Source: Candidatus Alistipes merdigallinarum (GTDB lineage Bacteria > Bacteroidota > Bacteroidia > Bacteroidales > Rikenellaceae). From it: a stretch of DNA of 64,000 nucleotides. The stretch spans positions 46,519 through 110,518 of the forward strand of contig DWXH01000024.1 in the NCBI GenBank assembly GCA_019119305.1, in the 5' to 3' direction. The notes beneath the pieces were generated by a model. That model was not told the DNA's origin. It saw only the letters and a program-made list of their open reading frames with translations, and did no database searches. The translations under genes were made by a program, and so were the position numbers. Below, piece after piece: positions 9,621 to 19,981 of this stretch (position 1 is its first letter; each line of letters starts with the position of its first letter).

Positions 9621-10961
9621 ATGGAACGGATCGTCATATTGGGAGGGGGAGAAAGCGGCTGCGGATCGGCCGTGTTGGCCCACGTCAAGGGATTCGATGT
9701 ATTTCTATCGGATCGGGGCACTATCGCACCGAAATACAAAAGCCTGTTGGAACAATGGGACATCCCTTATGAGGAAGGAACCCATACGGAAAAAAAGATT
9801 CTGTTGGCCGACCGGATCGTCAAGAGTCCCGGAATTCCGGATAAAGCTCCGATGGTCCAGGCCGCTATAAAGAAAGGGATTCCGATCATTTCGGAAATCG
9901 AATTTACCGCCCCATACCTGACCGCTTCGACAATCTGCATTACCGGCAGCAACGGGAAAACCACGACGACGACACTTACCTATGAGATTCTGAAACAAGC
10001 CGGCATAAAGGTCGGGTTGGCCGGAAACATCGGAGAGAGCCTTGCCCTGTCTGTCGCCACAAACCACTACGACTGGTATGTTATCGAACTGAGCAGCTTT
10101 CAGCTGGACGGTTGTTACCGTTTCCGCACCGACATCGGTGTGCTGATGAACATCACACCGGACCACCTCGATCGGTACGACTACAAATTGCAGAACTATA
10201 TCGACAGCAAATTCCGCATCTTGCAGAACCAACGTCCCGAAGATCGTTTTATTTATTGTGCCGACGACCCGTTGACCATAAAGAATCTGCCCAACCATTC
10301 ACTTCCCATGCGAGTGCTGCCGTTCAGCGTGAAAAAGGAAGAGGAGTGTGCTGCCGTACTTCGAGAGGGTGTGATTCACGTCTCGCTCGACGGAAAACAG
10401 GTGAACGTCCCGGCTGCCGAGATGAAAATCAAGGGAATCCACAACATATACAACGCCATGGTTGCTTCACTGGCCGCCCTGTCGGCCGGAGTCGACCCGA
10501 AATCGATCGAGCAGACGCTCCGATCGTTTGCCGGAATCGAACACCGACTCGAACCGTGCGGTACGATCGACGGTGTCGATTACATCAACGACTCGAAAGC
10601 CACAAACGTCGATTCAGTATGGTATGCATTGGAGAGTATGACGCGGCCGGTTGTCTGGATTGCCGGCGGCACGGATAAAGGTAATGACTACTCGCAACTC
10701 TACGATCTCGTCAAAGACAAGGTCAAGACGCTCGTTTGCATGGGAGTCGACAATTCGAAACTGACAAAAGCCTTTGCCGGACGGATCGACCACATCGTCG
10801 ACACCCACTCACTGGACGAAGCCATGACTGCTGCACGTAACCATGCAGAAGCAGGTGAAACCGTACTGTTGTCTCCTGCCTGCGCCAGCTTCGATCTGTT
10901 CAAAAATTACGAGGACCGGGGACAGCAATTCAAAGAGTGGGTTGCTTCTCATAAATCATAA
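9621..10961 (+). CDS. murD: UDP-MurNAc-L-alanine:D-glutamate ligase
   Basis: Adds D-Glu to UDP-MurNAc-L-Ala in the cytoplasm. 446 residues, normal for the family. There is an N-terminal Rossmann-like UDP-binding domain ('VILGGGESGCGSAV'), the Mur ligase P-loop 'ITGSNGKTTTTT' (K113), 'NITPDHLDRYD', and a C-terminal domain with 'DSKATNVDSVWYALES' and 'GGTDKGNDYS'. The 2-base gap to mraY upstream and 15-base gap to ftsW downstream place it in the core precursor operon. Confidence 0.96.
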   Translation: MERIVILGGGESGCGSAVLAHVKGFDVFLSDRGTIAPKYKSLLEQWDIPYEEGTHTEKKILLADRIVKSPGIPDKAPMVQAAIKKGIPIISEIEFTAPYLTASTICITGSNGKTTTTTLTYEILKQAGIKVGLAGNIGESLALSVATNHYDWYVIELSSFQLDGCYRFRTDIGVLMNITPDHLDRYDYKLQNYIDSKFRILQNQRPEDRFIYCADDPLTIKNLPNHSLPMRVLPFSVKKEEECAAVLREGVIHVSLDGKQVNVPAAEMKIKGIHNIYNAMVASLAALSAGVDPKSIEQTLRSFAGIEHRLEPCGTIDGVDYINDSKATNVDSVWYALESMTRPVVWIAGGTDKGNDYSQLYDLVKDKVKTLVCMGVDNSKLTKAFAGRIDHIVDTHSLDEAMTAARNHAEAGETVLLSPACASFDLFKNYEDRGQQFKEWVASHKS

Positions 10962-10976
10962 AGCGGAGTAAAACAG

Positions 10977-12263
10977 ATGGAAGAACATAAAACGGCATCC
11001 GACAAGACCTCTCTCCTCGACCGCTTTTTCGGTGGAGATCGTATTCTATGGACCATTATCGCCATTTTGTCGATCATTTCGCTGCTGGTAATCTATTCGT
11101 CGACAGCATCGATGGCCTATCGGAAAGCCGGAGGAGATACGGCCCATTATTTCTTCCAGCAACTGAAATTCATTCTGCTCGGTTTCATTGCCATGATCAT
11201 TATACAGCGGGTTAATTACCAACGATACGCCCGTCCGAAGTTGCTATCGTTCGTATTTATAGCCGCTCTGTTGTTCATGCTGATGACCTTTTTTGTCGGA
11301 GTAAACTTCAACGACGCTTCGCGATGGCTCCGGATACCGATACTCGGGGTCACGTTCCAACCCTCCGACTTTCTGCGGATCGCCCTGATCGCAATTCTGG
11401 CCCGACAACTGGCTAAACGACAAGTCGGTATCGAACGAATGCCTTTGCTCCCAGCACTCACTTTACGGGGATGGCAGAAAAACCCGGAAAAAAACATCAA
11501 CATCCTGACGCGTAACACGATTCCAATTTTAGGCCCGATTGTATTGGCGTGTGGAACCATCTTCATGTCCAACTTTTCGACCTCGGCCATCACATTCTGT
11601 ACCTGCTGGATTATGCTGTACGTCGGACGTGTCAAGATAAAAGAGTTGGTCAAATTGATCGTATTGATTGGCGGCGTTATGATCCTTGCCGTATCGGTCA
11701 TGTACATCTTCAATATCGGACGATCGCACACATGGGTCAACCGGTTGGGCATCGGTTCACTCGTCAACCAGACCGAGCAGGCCGAAATGCAAAACGAAGA
11801 CGATAACCTACAACAGGAACAGGCCCGGATCGCCATCGCCTCGGGCGGATTGCTCGGGAAAGGGCCCGGAAACAGTACGCAACGCTCCAACCTTCCGCAC
11901 TCCTATTCCGATTTCGCCTATGCCTTTATCGTCGAAGAGTACGGACTGGCCGGAGCCGTGACCATACTGTTTCTCTATCTGTGTATTTTTTTCCGCGGGA
12001 TTGTCATCTTCCGGCGCTGTGGTACGGCATTTCCCGGATTGTTGGTATTGGGACTTTGCCTGATGATCACGTTCCAAGCCATCTGTAACATGCTGGTCTC
12101 CGTCTGCCTGTTCCCTGTAACCGGGCAGACCCTGCCCCTGATCAGTTTGGGTGGCTCTTCGATTGTATTCACATGTATGGCATTGGGATTGATCCTGGGG
12201 ATCAGCCGTCAGGTCAAAGAACAATCGCTGGACCGACCGCGTAAAGAATCTTTACTCGAATAA
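10977..12263 (+). CDS. ftsW: SEDS-family septal peptidoglycan polymerase
   Basis: A SEDS glycosyltransferase that polymerises lipid II at the septum with FtsI. 428 residues, about 10 transmembrane helices after a short cytoplasmic N-terminus. Recognisable blocks are 'STASMAYRKAGGD' near helix 1, 'DASRWLRIPILGVTFQPSDFLRI' (the conserved loop of the SEDS family), 'HSYSDFAYAFIVEEYGLAG' and 'GQTLPLISLGGSSIV'. Position between murD and murG is standard. RodA is excluded mainly by context. Confidence 0.93.
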   Translation: MEEHKTASDKTSLLDRFFGGDRILWTIIAILSIISLLVIYSSTASMAYRKAGGDTAHYFFQQLKFILLGFIAMIIIQRVNYQRYARPKLLSFVFIAALLFMLMTFFVGVNFNDASRWLRIPILGVTFQPSDFLRIALIAILARQLAKRQVGIERMPLLPALTLRGWQKNPEKNINILTRNTIPILGPIVLACGTIFMSNFSTSAITFCTCWIMLYVGRVKIKELVKLIVLIGGVMILAVSVMYIFNIGRSHTWVNRLGIGSLVNQTEQAEMQNEDDNLQQEQARIAIASGGLLGKGPGNSTQRSNLPHSYSDFAYAFIVEEYGLAGAVTILFLYLCIFFRGIVIFRRCGTAFPGLLVLGLCLMITFQAICNMLVSVCLFPVTGQTLPLISLGGSSIVFTCMALGLILGISRQVKEQSLDRPRKESLLE

Positions 12264-12299
12264 ACACGAAACTGACCGTGTCGAAAATAGTATCGAAAC

Positions 12300-13412
12300 A
12301 TGAATCGTAAACTGAAAATCATCTTGAGCGGAGGCGGAACCGGTGGACATATCTATCCGGCTGTCGCCGTTGCAGAAGCCCTGCAACAAAAATTAGGCGA
12401 CAACGTAGAGATTCTCTTTGTCGGCGCCCAAGGCAAAATGGAGATGGAAAAGGTTCCTGCCTTAGGATACAATATCGTTGGCCTACCCGTTGCCGGACTG
12501 CAACGGAAACTGACGCTCAAAAATCTGGCAGTTCCATTCAAAGTCCTTCATTCTATCGGGATGGCTCGCAAAATTCTCCGGAATTTCAAAGCCAATGCAG
12601 CCGTCGGATTCGGTGGATATGCAAGTGCCCCCGTCCTATGGTGCGCACAACGTATGGGAATCCCGACTCTCATTCAGGAACAGAACTCCTATGCAGGCGC
12701 TACGAACAAAATGTTGGCCTCAAAAGCAAAACGGATTTGTGTCGCATACGAAGGCATGGATCGTTTCTTTCCGAAAGAGAAGATCGTCCTCACGGGAAAT
12801 CCGCTGCGGGGTCGTTTTGCACAAAACGCTGAATTACGGAACGAGGCTTTGAAATATTTCGGTTTCGAGGAAGACAAGCCGGTCGTGCTGGTCGTCGGCG
12901 GGAGCCTCGGGACTCGGACACTGAACAACATGATGAAGGCAAACGTCGATCGGATCGTCGCGGAAAACAGGCTTCAAATGATCTGGCAAACCGGAAAATA
13001 TTACGAACGGGAGATGTCCGAATTCATGCAGGGCAGAGCCGATCGGGGTATCTGGCGGGGGGCGTTCATCGACCGGATGGACTTAGCCTATGCGGCTGCC
13101 GATGTTGTCGTTGCACGTTCCGGAGCCTGCACGGTTTCGGAACTCTGTCTGATCGGCAAGTGTACCCTTTTCGTCCCCTCTCCCAATGTCGCCGAGGACC
13201 ACCAAACCAAAAATGCTATGGCCCTGGTCAATAAACAGGCTGCATGTATCGTTCCCGATAAGGTGGCTGTTGAACAGGTCTTCCCTGAAATCGACCGTTT
13301 GCTCGCACAACCCGAGACGATGGAACGGATGAGGCAAAATATGTTGAAATTAGGCATAAGCGACTCGGCAAGCCGTGTAGCCGACGAAATAATAAATGTT
13401 GTCAACAAATAG
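12300..13412 (+). CDS. murG: Lipid II-forming GlcNAc transferase
   Basis: A GT28 enzyme that adds GlcNAc to lipid I, making lipid II on the cytoplasmic face. 370 residues. The N-terminal glycine-rich loop 'SGGGTGGHIYPAVAVAEAL' contains the conserved His, followed by 'GFGGYASAPVLWCA', 'QEQNSYAGATNKMLA', 'VVGGSLGTRTLNN', and the donor-binding 'ARSGACTVSELCLIGKCTLFVPSP'. murC begins 2 bases after its stop. Confidence 0.96.
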   Translation: MNRKLKIILSGGGTGGHIYPAVAVAEALQQKLGDNVEILFVGAQGKMEMEKVPALGYNIVGLPVAGLQRKLTLKNLAVPFKVLHSIGMARKILRNFKANAAVGFGGYASAPVLWCAQRMGIPTLIQEQNSYAGATNKMLASKAKRICVAYEGMDRFFPKEKIVLTGNPLRGRFAQNAELRNEALKYFGFEEDKPVVLVVGGSLGTRTLNNMMKANVDRIVAENRLQMIWQTGKYYEREMSEFMQGRADRGIWRGAFIDRMDLAYAAADVVVARSGACTVSELCLIGKCTLFVPSPNVAEDHQTKNAMALVNKQAACIVPDKVAVEQVFPEIDRLLAQPETMERMRQNMLKLGISDSASRVADEIINVVNK

Positions 13413-13414
13413 AA

Positions 13415-14776
13415 ATGAAGTTTAGCAAAGTATATTTCTTGGGGATCGGCGGTATCGGTATGAGTGCATTGGCCCGATACTGCCTGCACGAAGGGTTACA
13501 AGTGGCTGGTTACGACCGGACACCGTCGGAACTGACCGAAGCCCTAAGCCGGGAAGGCGCTCGCATTACGTATGAAGATACCCCAGAGACGATTCCTGCT
13601 GAATTTAAAAATCCGGCCGACACACAAGTCGTCTACACACCAGCCATTCCATCGGACAGCCCCCAACTGCTCTTTTTCCGCAACGGGAATTTCGCAATCG
13701 AGAAACGTTCACGCATGTTGGGTGTGATCTCTCGGGACAAATACCTGATGGCGGTATCCGGCACACACGGCAAAACGACCACCAGCACCATGGCCGCATG
13801 GTTCAACCACGAAGCAGCAGATGGAGGGAGCGCATTTCTTGGCGGAATCTCAAAAAATTTCGATAACAATTTGGTCCTTGGGAAGGGGAACCGGTTGGTC
13901 GCCGAAGCCGATGAGTTCGACCGCTCGTTTCTGCAGCTCTACCCCGATGTCGCGGTAGTTACGGCCGCCGACGCGGATCATCTCGACATCTACGGAACGC
14001 ATGAAGCGGTAAAGGAGGCGTTCGCCGCATTTATCGAACAGATCAAACCCGGCGGAACGCTGATCATGAAAAAAGGCGTGGACGTCACCATACGAAACCA
14101 AGACATCAAGGTTTACCGCTACTCTTACGATACCCCTTGCGACTTCTATGCAGAAAGAATCCGCGTCGGAGCAAACGGATGCTACACATTCGACATCGTC
14201 TGCCCGGATCGGACCCTTGCTGACTGCACGTTAGGCATTCCCGGTTGGGTCAATGTCGAAAACTGCATCGCCGCCGTAGCCATGCTTTGGGCCAGTGGCT
14301 GTTTCGATGAAACGCGGTTGCGGCAGGCCATCGCCTCGTTCCGCGGAGTCAAACGCCGGTTCGACTTTTATGTCAACACACCCCGGCATATCTATATGGA
14401 CGACTATGCCCACCATCCGAACGAGCTCCGCGCCACGATCACATCGGTCCGGAAAATGTTCCCCGGCCGCAGACTGACTGTCGTCTTCCAGCCCCACCTC
14501 TATACCCGGACCCGCGACTTCGCTCCGGAGTTTGCCGATGCGCTTTCCCTCTGCGATGAGGTGCTGCTGCTGCCGATCTATCCGGCCCGCGAGGAACCGA
14601 TCAAAGGGGTAAGTTCGGAGATGTTGCTCCCCATGATTCGCACTTCGGCACAGATCGTCGAAAAAAGCGATCTGCTCGACACGATCCGTAGAAAAAATCC
14701 GGAATTATTGGTAACTTTCGGAGCAGGAGATATAGACCGATATTGCACAAAAATAGCCGCATTGTTGTCCGAATAA
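13415..14776 (+). CDS. murC: UDP-MurNAc:L-alanine ligase
   Basis: Adds the first amino acid to UDP-MurNAc. 453 residues in three Mur ligase domains: the N-terminal Rossmann part ('FLGIGGIGMSALARYC'), the ATP-binding P-loop 'SGTHGKTTTSTMAAW' (about 115-129), and 'YMDDYAHHPNELRATI' with the paired His typical of MurC. It overlaps no neighbour and is followed by ftsQ after 15 bases. The related ligase Mpl is excluded by length and cluster position. Confidence 0.95.
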   Translation: MKFSKVYFLGIGGIGMSALARYCLHEGLQVAGYDRTPSELTEALSREGARITYEDTPETIPAEFKNPADTQVVYTPAIPSDSPQLLFFRNGNFAIEKRSRMLGVISRDKYLMAVSGTHGKTTTSTMAAWFNHEAADGGSAFLGGISKNFDNNLVLGKGNRLVAEADEFDRSFLQLYPDVAVVTAADADHLDIYGTHEAVKEAFAAFIEQIKPGGTLIMKKGVDVTIRNQDIKVYRYSYDTPCDFYAERIRVGANGCYTFDIVCPDRTLADCTLGIPGWVNVENCIAAVAMLWASGCFDETRLRQAIASFRGVKRRFDFYVNTPRHIYMDDYAHHPNELRATITSVRKMFPGRRLTVVFQPHLYTRTRDFAPEFADALSLCDEVLLLPIYPAREEPIKGVSSEMLLPMIRTSAQIVEKSDLLDTIRRKNPELLVTFGAGDIDRYCTKIAALLSE

Positions 14777-14791
14777 CATTCTATCTATACC

Positions 14792-15631
14792 GTGAAAAAG
14801 TCATTGGCCATAACCCTGAATCTTTCGGCATGGATCCTGCTTATCGCCTATTTGTCGTTCGCACTGCCCTACACGAACCGACAAAAAAAGGAACGTCTGT
14901 GCAAAGGGATCAACGTGACGATCCTCGACAGTGCCGAACGCAAATTCATCACACCGGCTATGGTCAAGATGTGGTTCGAAACGAAAAAGATAAAATTAGT
15001 AGGAGAAAAGTTAATGTCGATCAACACGATCGATCTGGAGCAATTCATCGGACGAAGAGGTTATGTCCGGACGGTACGGGTCTACACCTCGATGGACGGA
15101 TTACTCAACATCGAGATAACCCAACGTCAGCCGATCGCGCGCTTCAACACCCAAAACGGTTATAACTTTTACGTTACGGAAGACAACTATATCCTCCCGG
15201 CACAACGTCATTTCGTGACCTACGTTCCGATCATCACGGGATATATTCTTCCCCCTTTCCGTCGCGACTACATCGGTCCTCTCGATCGTTTCGCCGACGA
15301 CAAAGAAAAAAAAATAGAAAAAAATTATCTGTTTTTAACGAAACTAATTAATTTTGTAAAATTCGTGGATAGTAATGATTTCTGGCGATCATTTATCGTA
15401 CAGATTCATGTGGAAGGAACCGAAACCGAACTAAAATATGACCCTGACATAGAGATCGTTCCTCGTGTCGGGAATCAGGTTATCCTGCTGGGGGGAATCG
15501 ACGGATACCAGGAAAAACTGGATAAATTGTTGGTATTTTACAAAAATGCCGTCGCCTACGAAGGATGGGAAAAGTTCAAGTACATAAATTTGAAATACAA
15601 AGATCAGGTTGTCTGTATCGAAAATAAATAA
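14792..15631 (+). CDS. ftsQ: FtsQ/DivIB-type cell division protein
   Basis: A bitopic divisome protein linking early and late division proteins. 279 residues from a GTG start at 14792, 15 bases after murC. It has a short cytoplasmic start, one transmembrane helix ('ITLNLSAWILLIAYLSFALPY'), then a periplasmic region with a POTRA/FtsQ-like segment ('LMSINTIDLEQFIGRRGYVRTVRVYTSMDGLLNIEITQRQPIARF'). Conservation is weak, as usual for FtsQ; position before ftsA-ftsZ is strong support. A locally AT-rich stretch near 15300-15360 contains a possible internal promoter for ftsA-ftsZ. Confidence 0.85.
   Translation: MKKSLAITLNLSAWILLIAYLSFALPYTNRQKKERLCKGINVTILDSAERKFITPAMVKMWFETKKIKLVGEKLMSINTIDLEQFIGRRGYVRTVRVYTSMDGLLNIEITQRQPIARFNTQNGYNFYVTEDNYILPAQRHFVTYVPIITGYILPPFRRDYIGPLDRFADDKEKKIEKNYLFLTKLINFVKFVDSNDFWRSFIVQIHVEGTETELKYDPDIEIVPRVGNQVILLGGIDGYQEKLDKLLVFYKNAVAYEGWEKFKYINLKYKDQVVCIENK
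15349..15356 (+). promoter_or_regulatory. Possible internal -7 box inside ftsQ, for ftsA-ftsZ
   Basis: TAATTTTG matches TAnnTTTG and sits in an unusually A/T-rich island within otherwise GC-richer ftsQ coding sequence, about 285 bases before ftsA. No clear -33 element is visible, so this is tentative. Confidence 0.3.
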
Positions 15632-15640
15632 ATTTAGACA

Positions 15641-17053
15641 GTGGAAAACGGGGGTTATATCGTTGCGATCGATTTAGGAAGTAATACGGTCACCGTCGTA
15701 GTCGGCTCAAAAACCGATGACGGGAAGATCAAAATTCTCGACCAGGAGATCTCTGCCGTTCAAAACGGCGGGATGGTCCGCGGAGAGATAAAAAATATCG
15801 ATTTGGTCTCGCAAAGCATCAAAACAGCAGTCAATGCCATCGAAAGCAGAACGGGAATACGTATAACCGAAGCCTATACAGGGATTTCGGGGCAACACAT
15901 TCGCAGCGTCAAACAACCCTATTACGTTTTTGCCAGTCGTGGGGATGAAATCCGGCAAGAAGATGTCCGTCAATTACACGACAGTATGCGCAATGTCCCC
16001 GCCCCAGACGGTGAAAAAATACTCCAGATCATCCCGCAAAATTACGTTATCGACGACAAAGAGGAGACCGCGAATCCGGTCGGAACATTCGGCAACAAGT
16101 TAGCATCGACGTTCAATATTATTTTGGGGGATACGGTTGCCATTAACCGTCTTGAAATGGCTCTCAAACGGGTGAATATTGCTCCTATGGGGCTGTATCT
16201 GAATGCTATCGCCGCGGGTGAGGCCGTACTTACGCCCGATGAAAAAGAGGAGGGTGTCGCCGTAATCGATATCGGTGCCGGGACAACCGACATTGTGGTT
16301 TACCAGAACAACATCATTCGACATGTGGGAATCGTCCCGATGGGAGGCAACGTCATTAACAAAGATATCCGTTCTTACGGCATCCTCGAAAAACATGTCG
16401 AAAGTCTGAAAACGCGATACGGAGAGGCTGTACGGGATGCCGCGCAACCGGACAAATACATCACAACACCCGGGCTGAGCGCCAAAGCCTCGAAGGAGAT
16501 ATCTGCACAAAACTTGGCCGCCATTATCGAAGCCCGTATGCTGGATATCATCGATTTCGCAATCGAAGAGATCAAAAAATCAGGATACCACGATAAATTG
16601 GGAGCCGGCGTAGTTTTGACCGGCGGTGGTGCAAAGCTCAAACATATCGACCTGCTTTTTAAAAACTACACGGGACTGGACGTTCGTGTCGCTGGTGCCG
16701 AAAGCAATCTCGAAGAGGAAAGTTTGAACTTGGCAGGAGATCCGGCCATAGCAACGGCAATAGGTCTGTTGATACGGGCATACAACGAGCCGGGTCAAAG
16801 TAAAACGGCAAATCGAGCCAGACCGCTGACCCCTCGTTCGGTAAACGACGAAACATCCCCATCGGGAAATAAACGGAGTTTAAATGATTTTTATCAGACG
16901 CAAAATACAAATACTATTCAAGAGGAAAATCCGGATGAAGATCAACAACCGCCAACTCCTCCTGCCCCTAAAACAGAAAACTCTGTCAAACGTTTTTTCA
17001 ATAAACTGCGTACATATTTCGAAGAAGACGAAATTGAAGATAACGAAATATAA
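15641..17053 (+). CDS. ftsA: Cell division actin-like ATPase FtsA
   Basis: Anchors FtsZ to the inner membrane. 470 residues from a GTG start. Actin-fold landmarks are 'VAIDLGSNTVTVVVG' (phosphate 1), 'VAVIDIGAGTTDIVVY' (phosphate 2) and 'GVVLTGGGAKLKHID' (adenosine). The SHS2/1C domain lies at about 85-165. From about 385 a low-complexity, Pro/Asn/Gln-rich linker leads to a C-terminal amphipathic membrane-targeting helix ('VKRFFNKLRTYFEED'). The long linker is a Bacteroidetes trait. ftsZ follows after an 84-base AT-rich leader. Confidence 0.95.
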   Translation: MENGGYIVAIDLGSNTVTVVVGSKTDDGKIKILDQEISAVQNGGMVRGEIKNIDLVSQSIKTAVNAIESRTGIRITEAYTGISGQHIRSVKQPYYVFASRGDEIRQEDVRQLHDSMRNVPAPDGEKILQIIPQNYVIDDKEETANPVGTFGNKLASTFNIILGDTVAINRLEMALKRVNIAPMGLYLNAIAAGEAVLTPDEKEEGVAVIDIGAGTTDIVVYQNNIIRHVGIVPMGGNVINKDIRSYGILEKHVESLKTRYGEAVRDAAQPDKYITTPGLSAKASKEISAQNLAAIIEARMLDIIDFAIEEIKKSGYHDKLGAGVVLTGGGAKLKHIDLLFKNYTGLDVRVAGAESNLEEESLNLAGDPAIATAIGLLIRAYNEPGQSKTANRARPLTPRSVNDETSPSGNKRSLNDFYQTQNTNTIQEENPDEDQQPPTPPAPKTENSVKRFFNKLRTYFEEDEIEDNEI

Positions 17054-17137
17054 ACTTTGTGTCTCCAAATTAAAAAAGAAAGATCATAGTCTCCTTTCTC
17101 TAAATGATCTAACAACACAATTCACACAATAAAAGAC

Positions 17138-18631
17138 ATGTCCGAAGAGAAAAATATAATCGATTTCGAAATTCCCAAGTTATCCCCCTCCATCATCATG
17201 GTTACCGGTGTAGGCGGAGGAGGAAGCAATGCAGTCAACCACATGTACGAGTTGGAGATTGCCGACGTCTCATTTATGGTTTGCAATACCGATCCGCAAG
17301 CTCTGCGCAACAGTCCGGTCCCACTCAAAGTTCGTTTAGGCCAGAATGGACTGGGGGCCGGGAATAATCCCGAAAAAGGACGGCAAGCGGCATTAGAGAG
17401 TCTGGATGAAATTATCGAAATCTACAAGCGGGAAGGAACCAAAATGGTCTTTATCACCGCCGGAATGGGTGGTGGCACAGGAACCGGAGCTGCTCCAGTT
17501 ATCGCACGCGCAGCAAAAGAAATGGGTATCCTGACCGTGGCCATCGTGACCATACCGTTCAAAACGGAGGGTCCGAAACGGATGCGACAGGCTTATCAAG
17601 GTATCGAAGAGTTGCGTGGATGTGTCGACTCGTTGCTGCTCATCAACAACGAAAACATTCAGGAAATTTTTGGGAAACTGACTCTATCCGAGGCCTTCGG
17701 CAAGGCCGACGATATTTTGGCTACAGCCGCTCGAGGCATTGCCGTAGTCATCACTCGGGAAAATACCATTAACGTCGACTTCGCGGATGTGCAAACCGTC
17801 ATGACCGACAGTGGGGTGGCATTGATGGGTTCGGGAAGAGCATCAGGCGAAGACCGGGCCATGAAAGTGGCCAATATGGCCCTCGAATCTCCACTGTTGA
17901 ACCACAACGATATCGCAGGAGCAAAAAACATTCTGATCAACATCACTTCCGGCGAAGAAGAGATCACTCTGGAAGAGACATACATGATTACCGAATATAT
18001 CCAGGAACGAGCAGGCAATAATGCCGACATCATTTGGGGTGCAGGGAAAGATGACTCACTCGGTTCGGATATTGAAGTAACCATCATTGCAACAGGGTTC
18101 GATTACACACAAATGAACATGGTCAGCTATTCTCCGCTTCAAGATTATAAAGACATGCAACGTAAAGCGGCCATGCAGCAACAAGCCGAAGCAAAAGAGG
18201 TTGAAACCGATTTTACCGAAGCTCAACCCCAAGACACGACGGTCCAGACTCCGCGCGAGACCTTCCCCAGAAGACAACGACCGGAACCGATAAACGTAGT
18301 CACAACTCCCTCACCGATTGCACCTGCGGCCAAACAACAGACGCAGGAGCAGCCACAACAACCTCAACCGACCATTCATAAAAATACATTCCACTCCCCC
18401 CGCCCACAATCAAAGCCGATCGCCGGGCCAATCGCACAACCTGCAATTGAATCAAAAAAAGAGGGAGAATCAGACCTCGATATCGAAGAGTGGGAAAAAC
18501 GGCCGGCTTTTGTCCGTCGAAACATCAAGTTCGTCAAAGACAGCTCTTCGGACGGGACCCGCTCACGTGTCGTATTGAAAGACGACACTCCGAATGACCA
18601 TAATTCGGGTCAAAACGGATCGCTATTTTAG
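17138..18631 (+). CDS. ftsZ: Cell division tubulin homologue FtsZ
   Basis: A GTPase that forms the Z-ring. 497 residues, longer than typical (~380-400) because of a long disordered linker (about 345-455, rich in Gln/Pro/Thr). The tubulin signature G111-GGTGTGAAP120 and the N-terminal loop '[13 protein letters not shown]' are intact, as is the T7-type region '[11 protein letters not shown]'. The conserved C-terminal peptide that binds FtsA is seen as '[11 protein letters not shown]', but about 40 further residues follow it, so it is not at the extreme terminus. It is the last gene of the dcw cluster. Confidence 0.97.
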   Translation: MSEEKNIIDFEIPKLSPSIIMVTGVGGGGSNAVNHMYELEIADVSFMVCNTDPQALRNSPVPLKVRLGQNGLGAGNNPEKGRQAALESLDEIIEIYKREGTKMVFITAGMGGGTGTGAAPVIARAAKEMGILTVAIVTIPFKTEGPKRMRQAYQGIEELRGCVDSLLLINNENIQEIFGKLTLSEAFGKADDILATAARGIAVVITRENTINVDFADVQTVMTDSGVALMGSGRASGEDRAMKVANMALESPLLNHNDIAGAKNILINITSGEEEITLEETYMITEYIQERAGNNADIIWGAGKDDSLGSDIEVTIIATGFDYTQMNMVSYSPLQDYKDMQRKAAMQQQAEAKEVETDFTEAQPQDTTVQTPRETFPRRQRPEPINVVTTPSPIAPAAKQQTQEQPQQPQPTIHKNTFHSPRPQSKPIAGPIAQPAIESKKEGESDLDIEEWEKRPAFVRRNIKFVKDSSSDGTRSRVVLKDDTPNDHNSGQNGSLF

Positions 18632-18664
18632 CCTCGAAGCATTTAGATTTTTTCAATATACGTT

Positions 18665-19981
18665 TTGAGCTATTTATATATTTCGTCTGTCGTATTCAAT
18701 ACATTCACCTTTCAGGATGGAGTAATTCTGTCACTGATCGTTTTGCTCTTGTTTGTTTCGGCAATCGTTTCGGCATCTGAAACCGCTTTTTTTTCGCTTA
18801 CCCCCCACGATATCGAACGATTCAAAGACAACAAAGACCGATCGAGCAAGACAATCATCTCTCTGCTGTCATCCGAGAAATATCTCCTTGCGACTATCCT
18901 GATCGCCAACAATCTGGTCAATGTGTGTATCGTCGTTCTGGCTAACGGATTGATCGACTCACTGATCGATTTCGGCGAGGCTACCGGCTGGGAGTTCTTG
19001 ATCAAGATGGTCGTCGTGACCTTCCTGTTGCTGCTTTTCGGAGAGATCATGCCGAAGATTTTCTCATCCTACAACCCCATCCGAATCGCCAGGATCATGG
19101 CACTGCCCCTGTCCGGGCTGAAATCGCTATTTAAACCCTTTGCTTATCTGCTGATCCGCTCGGGCAACTACATCAGCAAAAAATTCTCCGACAAACACGA
19201 CAACATCTCGATAGACGAACTCTCGAACGCCATAGAAATGACTTCGGATCAAAACGCCGAAGAGAAACAGATGTTGTCGGAGATTGTCGATTTCGTCCAT
19301 ACTGAGGTCGGAGAGATTATGAAACCCAGACTGGACATCGTCGCCCTCGATATTAAATCGGATTTCGAGGAGGTATGCCAAACGATTGTCTCTTCCGGGT
19401 TCTCCCGCATCCCGGTTTTCGAAGAAAACATCGATAAAATCAAAGGGATCCTATACGTTAAGGACCTGCTTCCGTATATCACGCACGATCAAACTTTCGA
19501 ATGGCAGAATCTGATTCGAAAACCCTATTTCGTCCCGGAACACAAAAAAATCAACGAACTACTCGAAGAGTTCCGGTCAAACCAGATTCACATCGCCATC
19601 GTAGTCGATGAATACGGTTCTACGCTGGGACTGCTCTCACTTGAAGATATTCTGGAAGAGATCGTCGGCGAAATTTCAGACGAATCGGACCGTGAACAGA
19701 CTTTTTATAAAAAGCTCGCCCCGAACGTCTACCTTTTTGATGGGAAAACCCACCTCAACGATTTTCTGGAGGTATTAGAATTAGACGATCGCTATTTGGA
19801 TTCCGTGAAAGGGGAGGCCGAAACGATTGCCGGACTGATGTTGGAGATTCGAAAAGATTTTCTGCACCAGGGAGAATCCCTAACCTGCCGGGATTTGATG
19901 CTGCAAGTCGAAGCCGTAGACGAACTCCGGATAGACAAGATCAAAGTCACCTTTCGGGCCAATCCATCATCCAACCTTTAA
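18665..19981 (+). CDS. gldE: GldE-like CNNM/CorC-family membrane protein with CBS domains
   Basis: 438 residues: an N-terminal DUF21/CNNM transmembrane domain (about 15-195; 'SASETAFFSLTPHDIERFK' and 'FGEIMPKIFSSYNP' are typical), a CBS pair (about 210-335; 'VDEYGSTLGLLSLEDILEEIVGEI'), and a C-terminal CorC/HlyC domain. In Bacteroidetes this branch is called GldE, after its gliding-motility role in Flavobacterium. In non-gliding Bacteroidales it is retained and may act in lipoprotein/envelope functions or ion transport. The start is TTG 18665; no ATG or GTG is available upstream of the first helix, so the start is uncertain. It lies 33 bases after ftsZ with no terminator between. Confidence 0.8.
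   Translation: MSYLYISSVVFNTFTFQDGVILSLIVLLLFVSAIVSASETAFFSLTPHDIERFKDNKDRSSKTIISLLSSEKYLLATILIANNLVNVCIVVLANGLIDSLIDFGEATGWEFLIKMVVVTFLLLLFGEIMPKIFSSYNPIRIARIMALPLSGLKSLFKPFAYLLIRSGNYISKKFSDKHDNISIDELSNAIEMTSDQNAEEKQMLSEIVDFVHTEVGEIMKPRLDIVALDIKSDFEEVCQTIVSSGFSRIPVFEENIDKIKGILYVKDLLPYITHDQTFEWQNLIRKPYFVPEHKKINELLEEFRSNQIHIAIVVDEYGSTLGLLSLEDILEEIVGEISDESDREQTFYKKLAPNVYLFDGKTHLNDFLEVLELDDRYLDSVKGEAETIAGLMLEIRKDFLHQGESLTCRDLMLQVEAVDELRIDKIKVTFRANPSSNL

Noticed and set aside
16884-17132. 82-codon plus-strand ORF over the end of ftsA
   Set aside because: Lys/Asn-rich shadow produced by an AT-rich linker and the ftsA-ftsZ leader.
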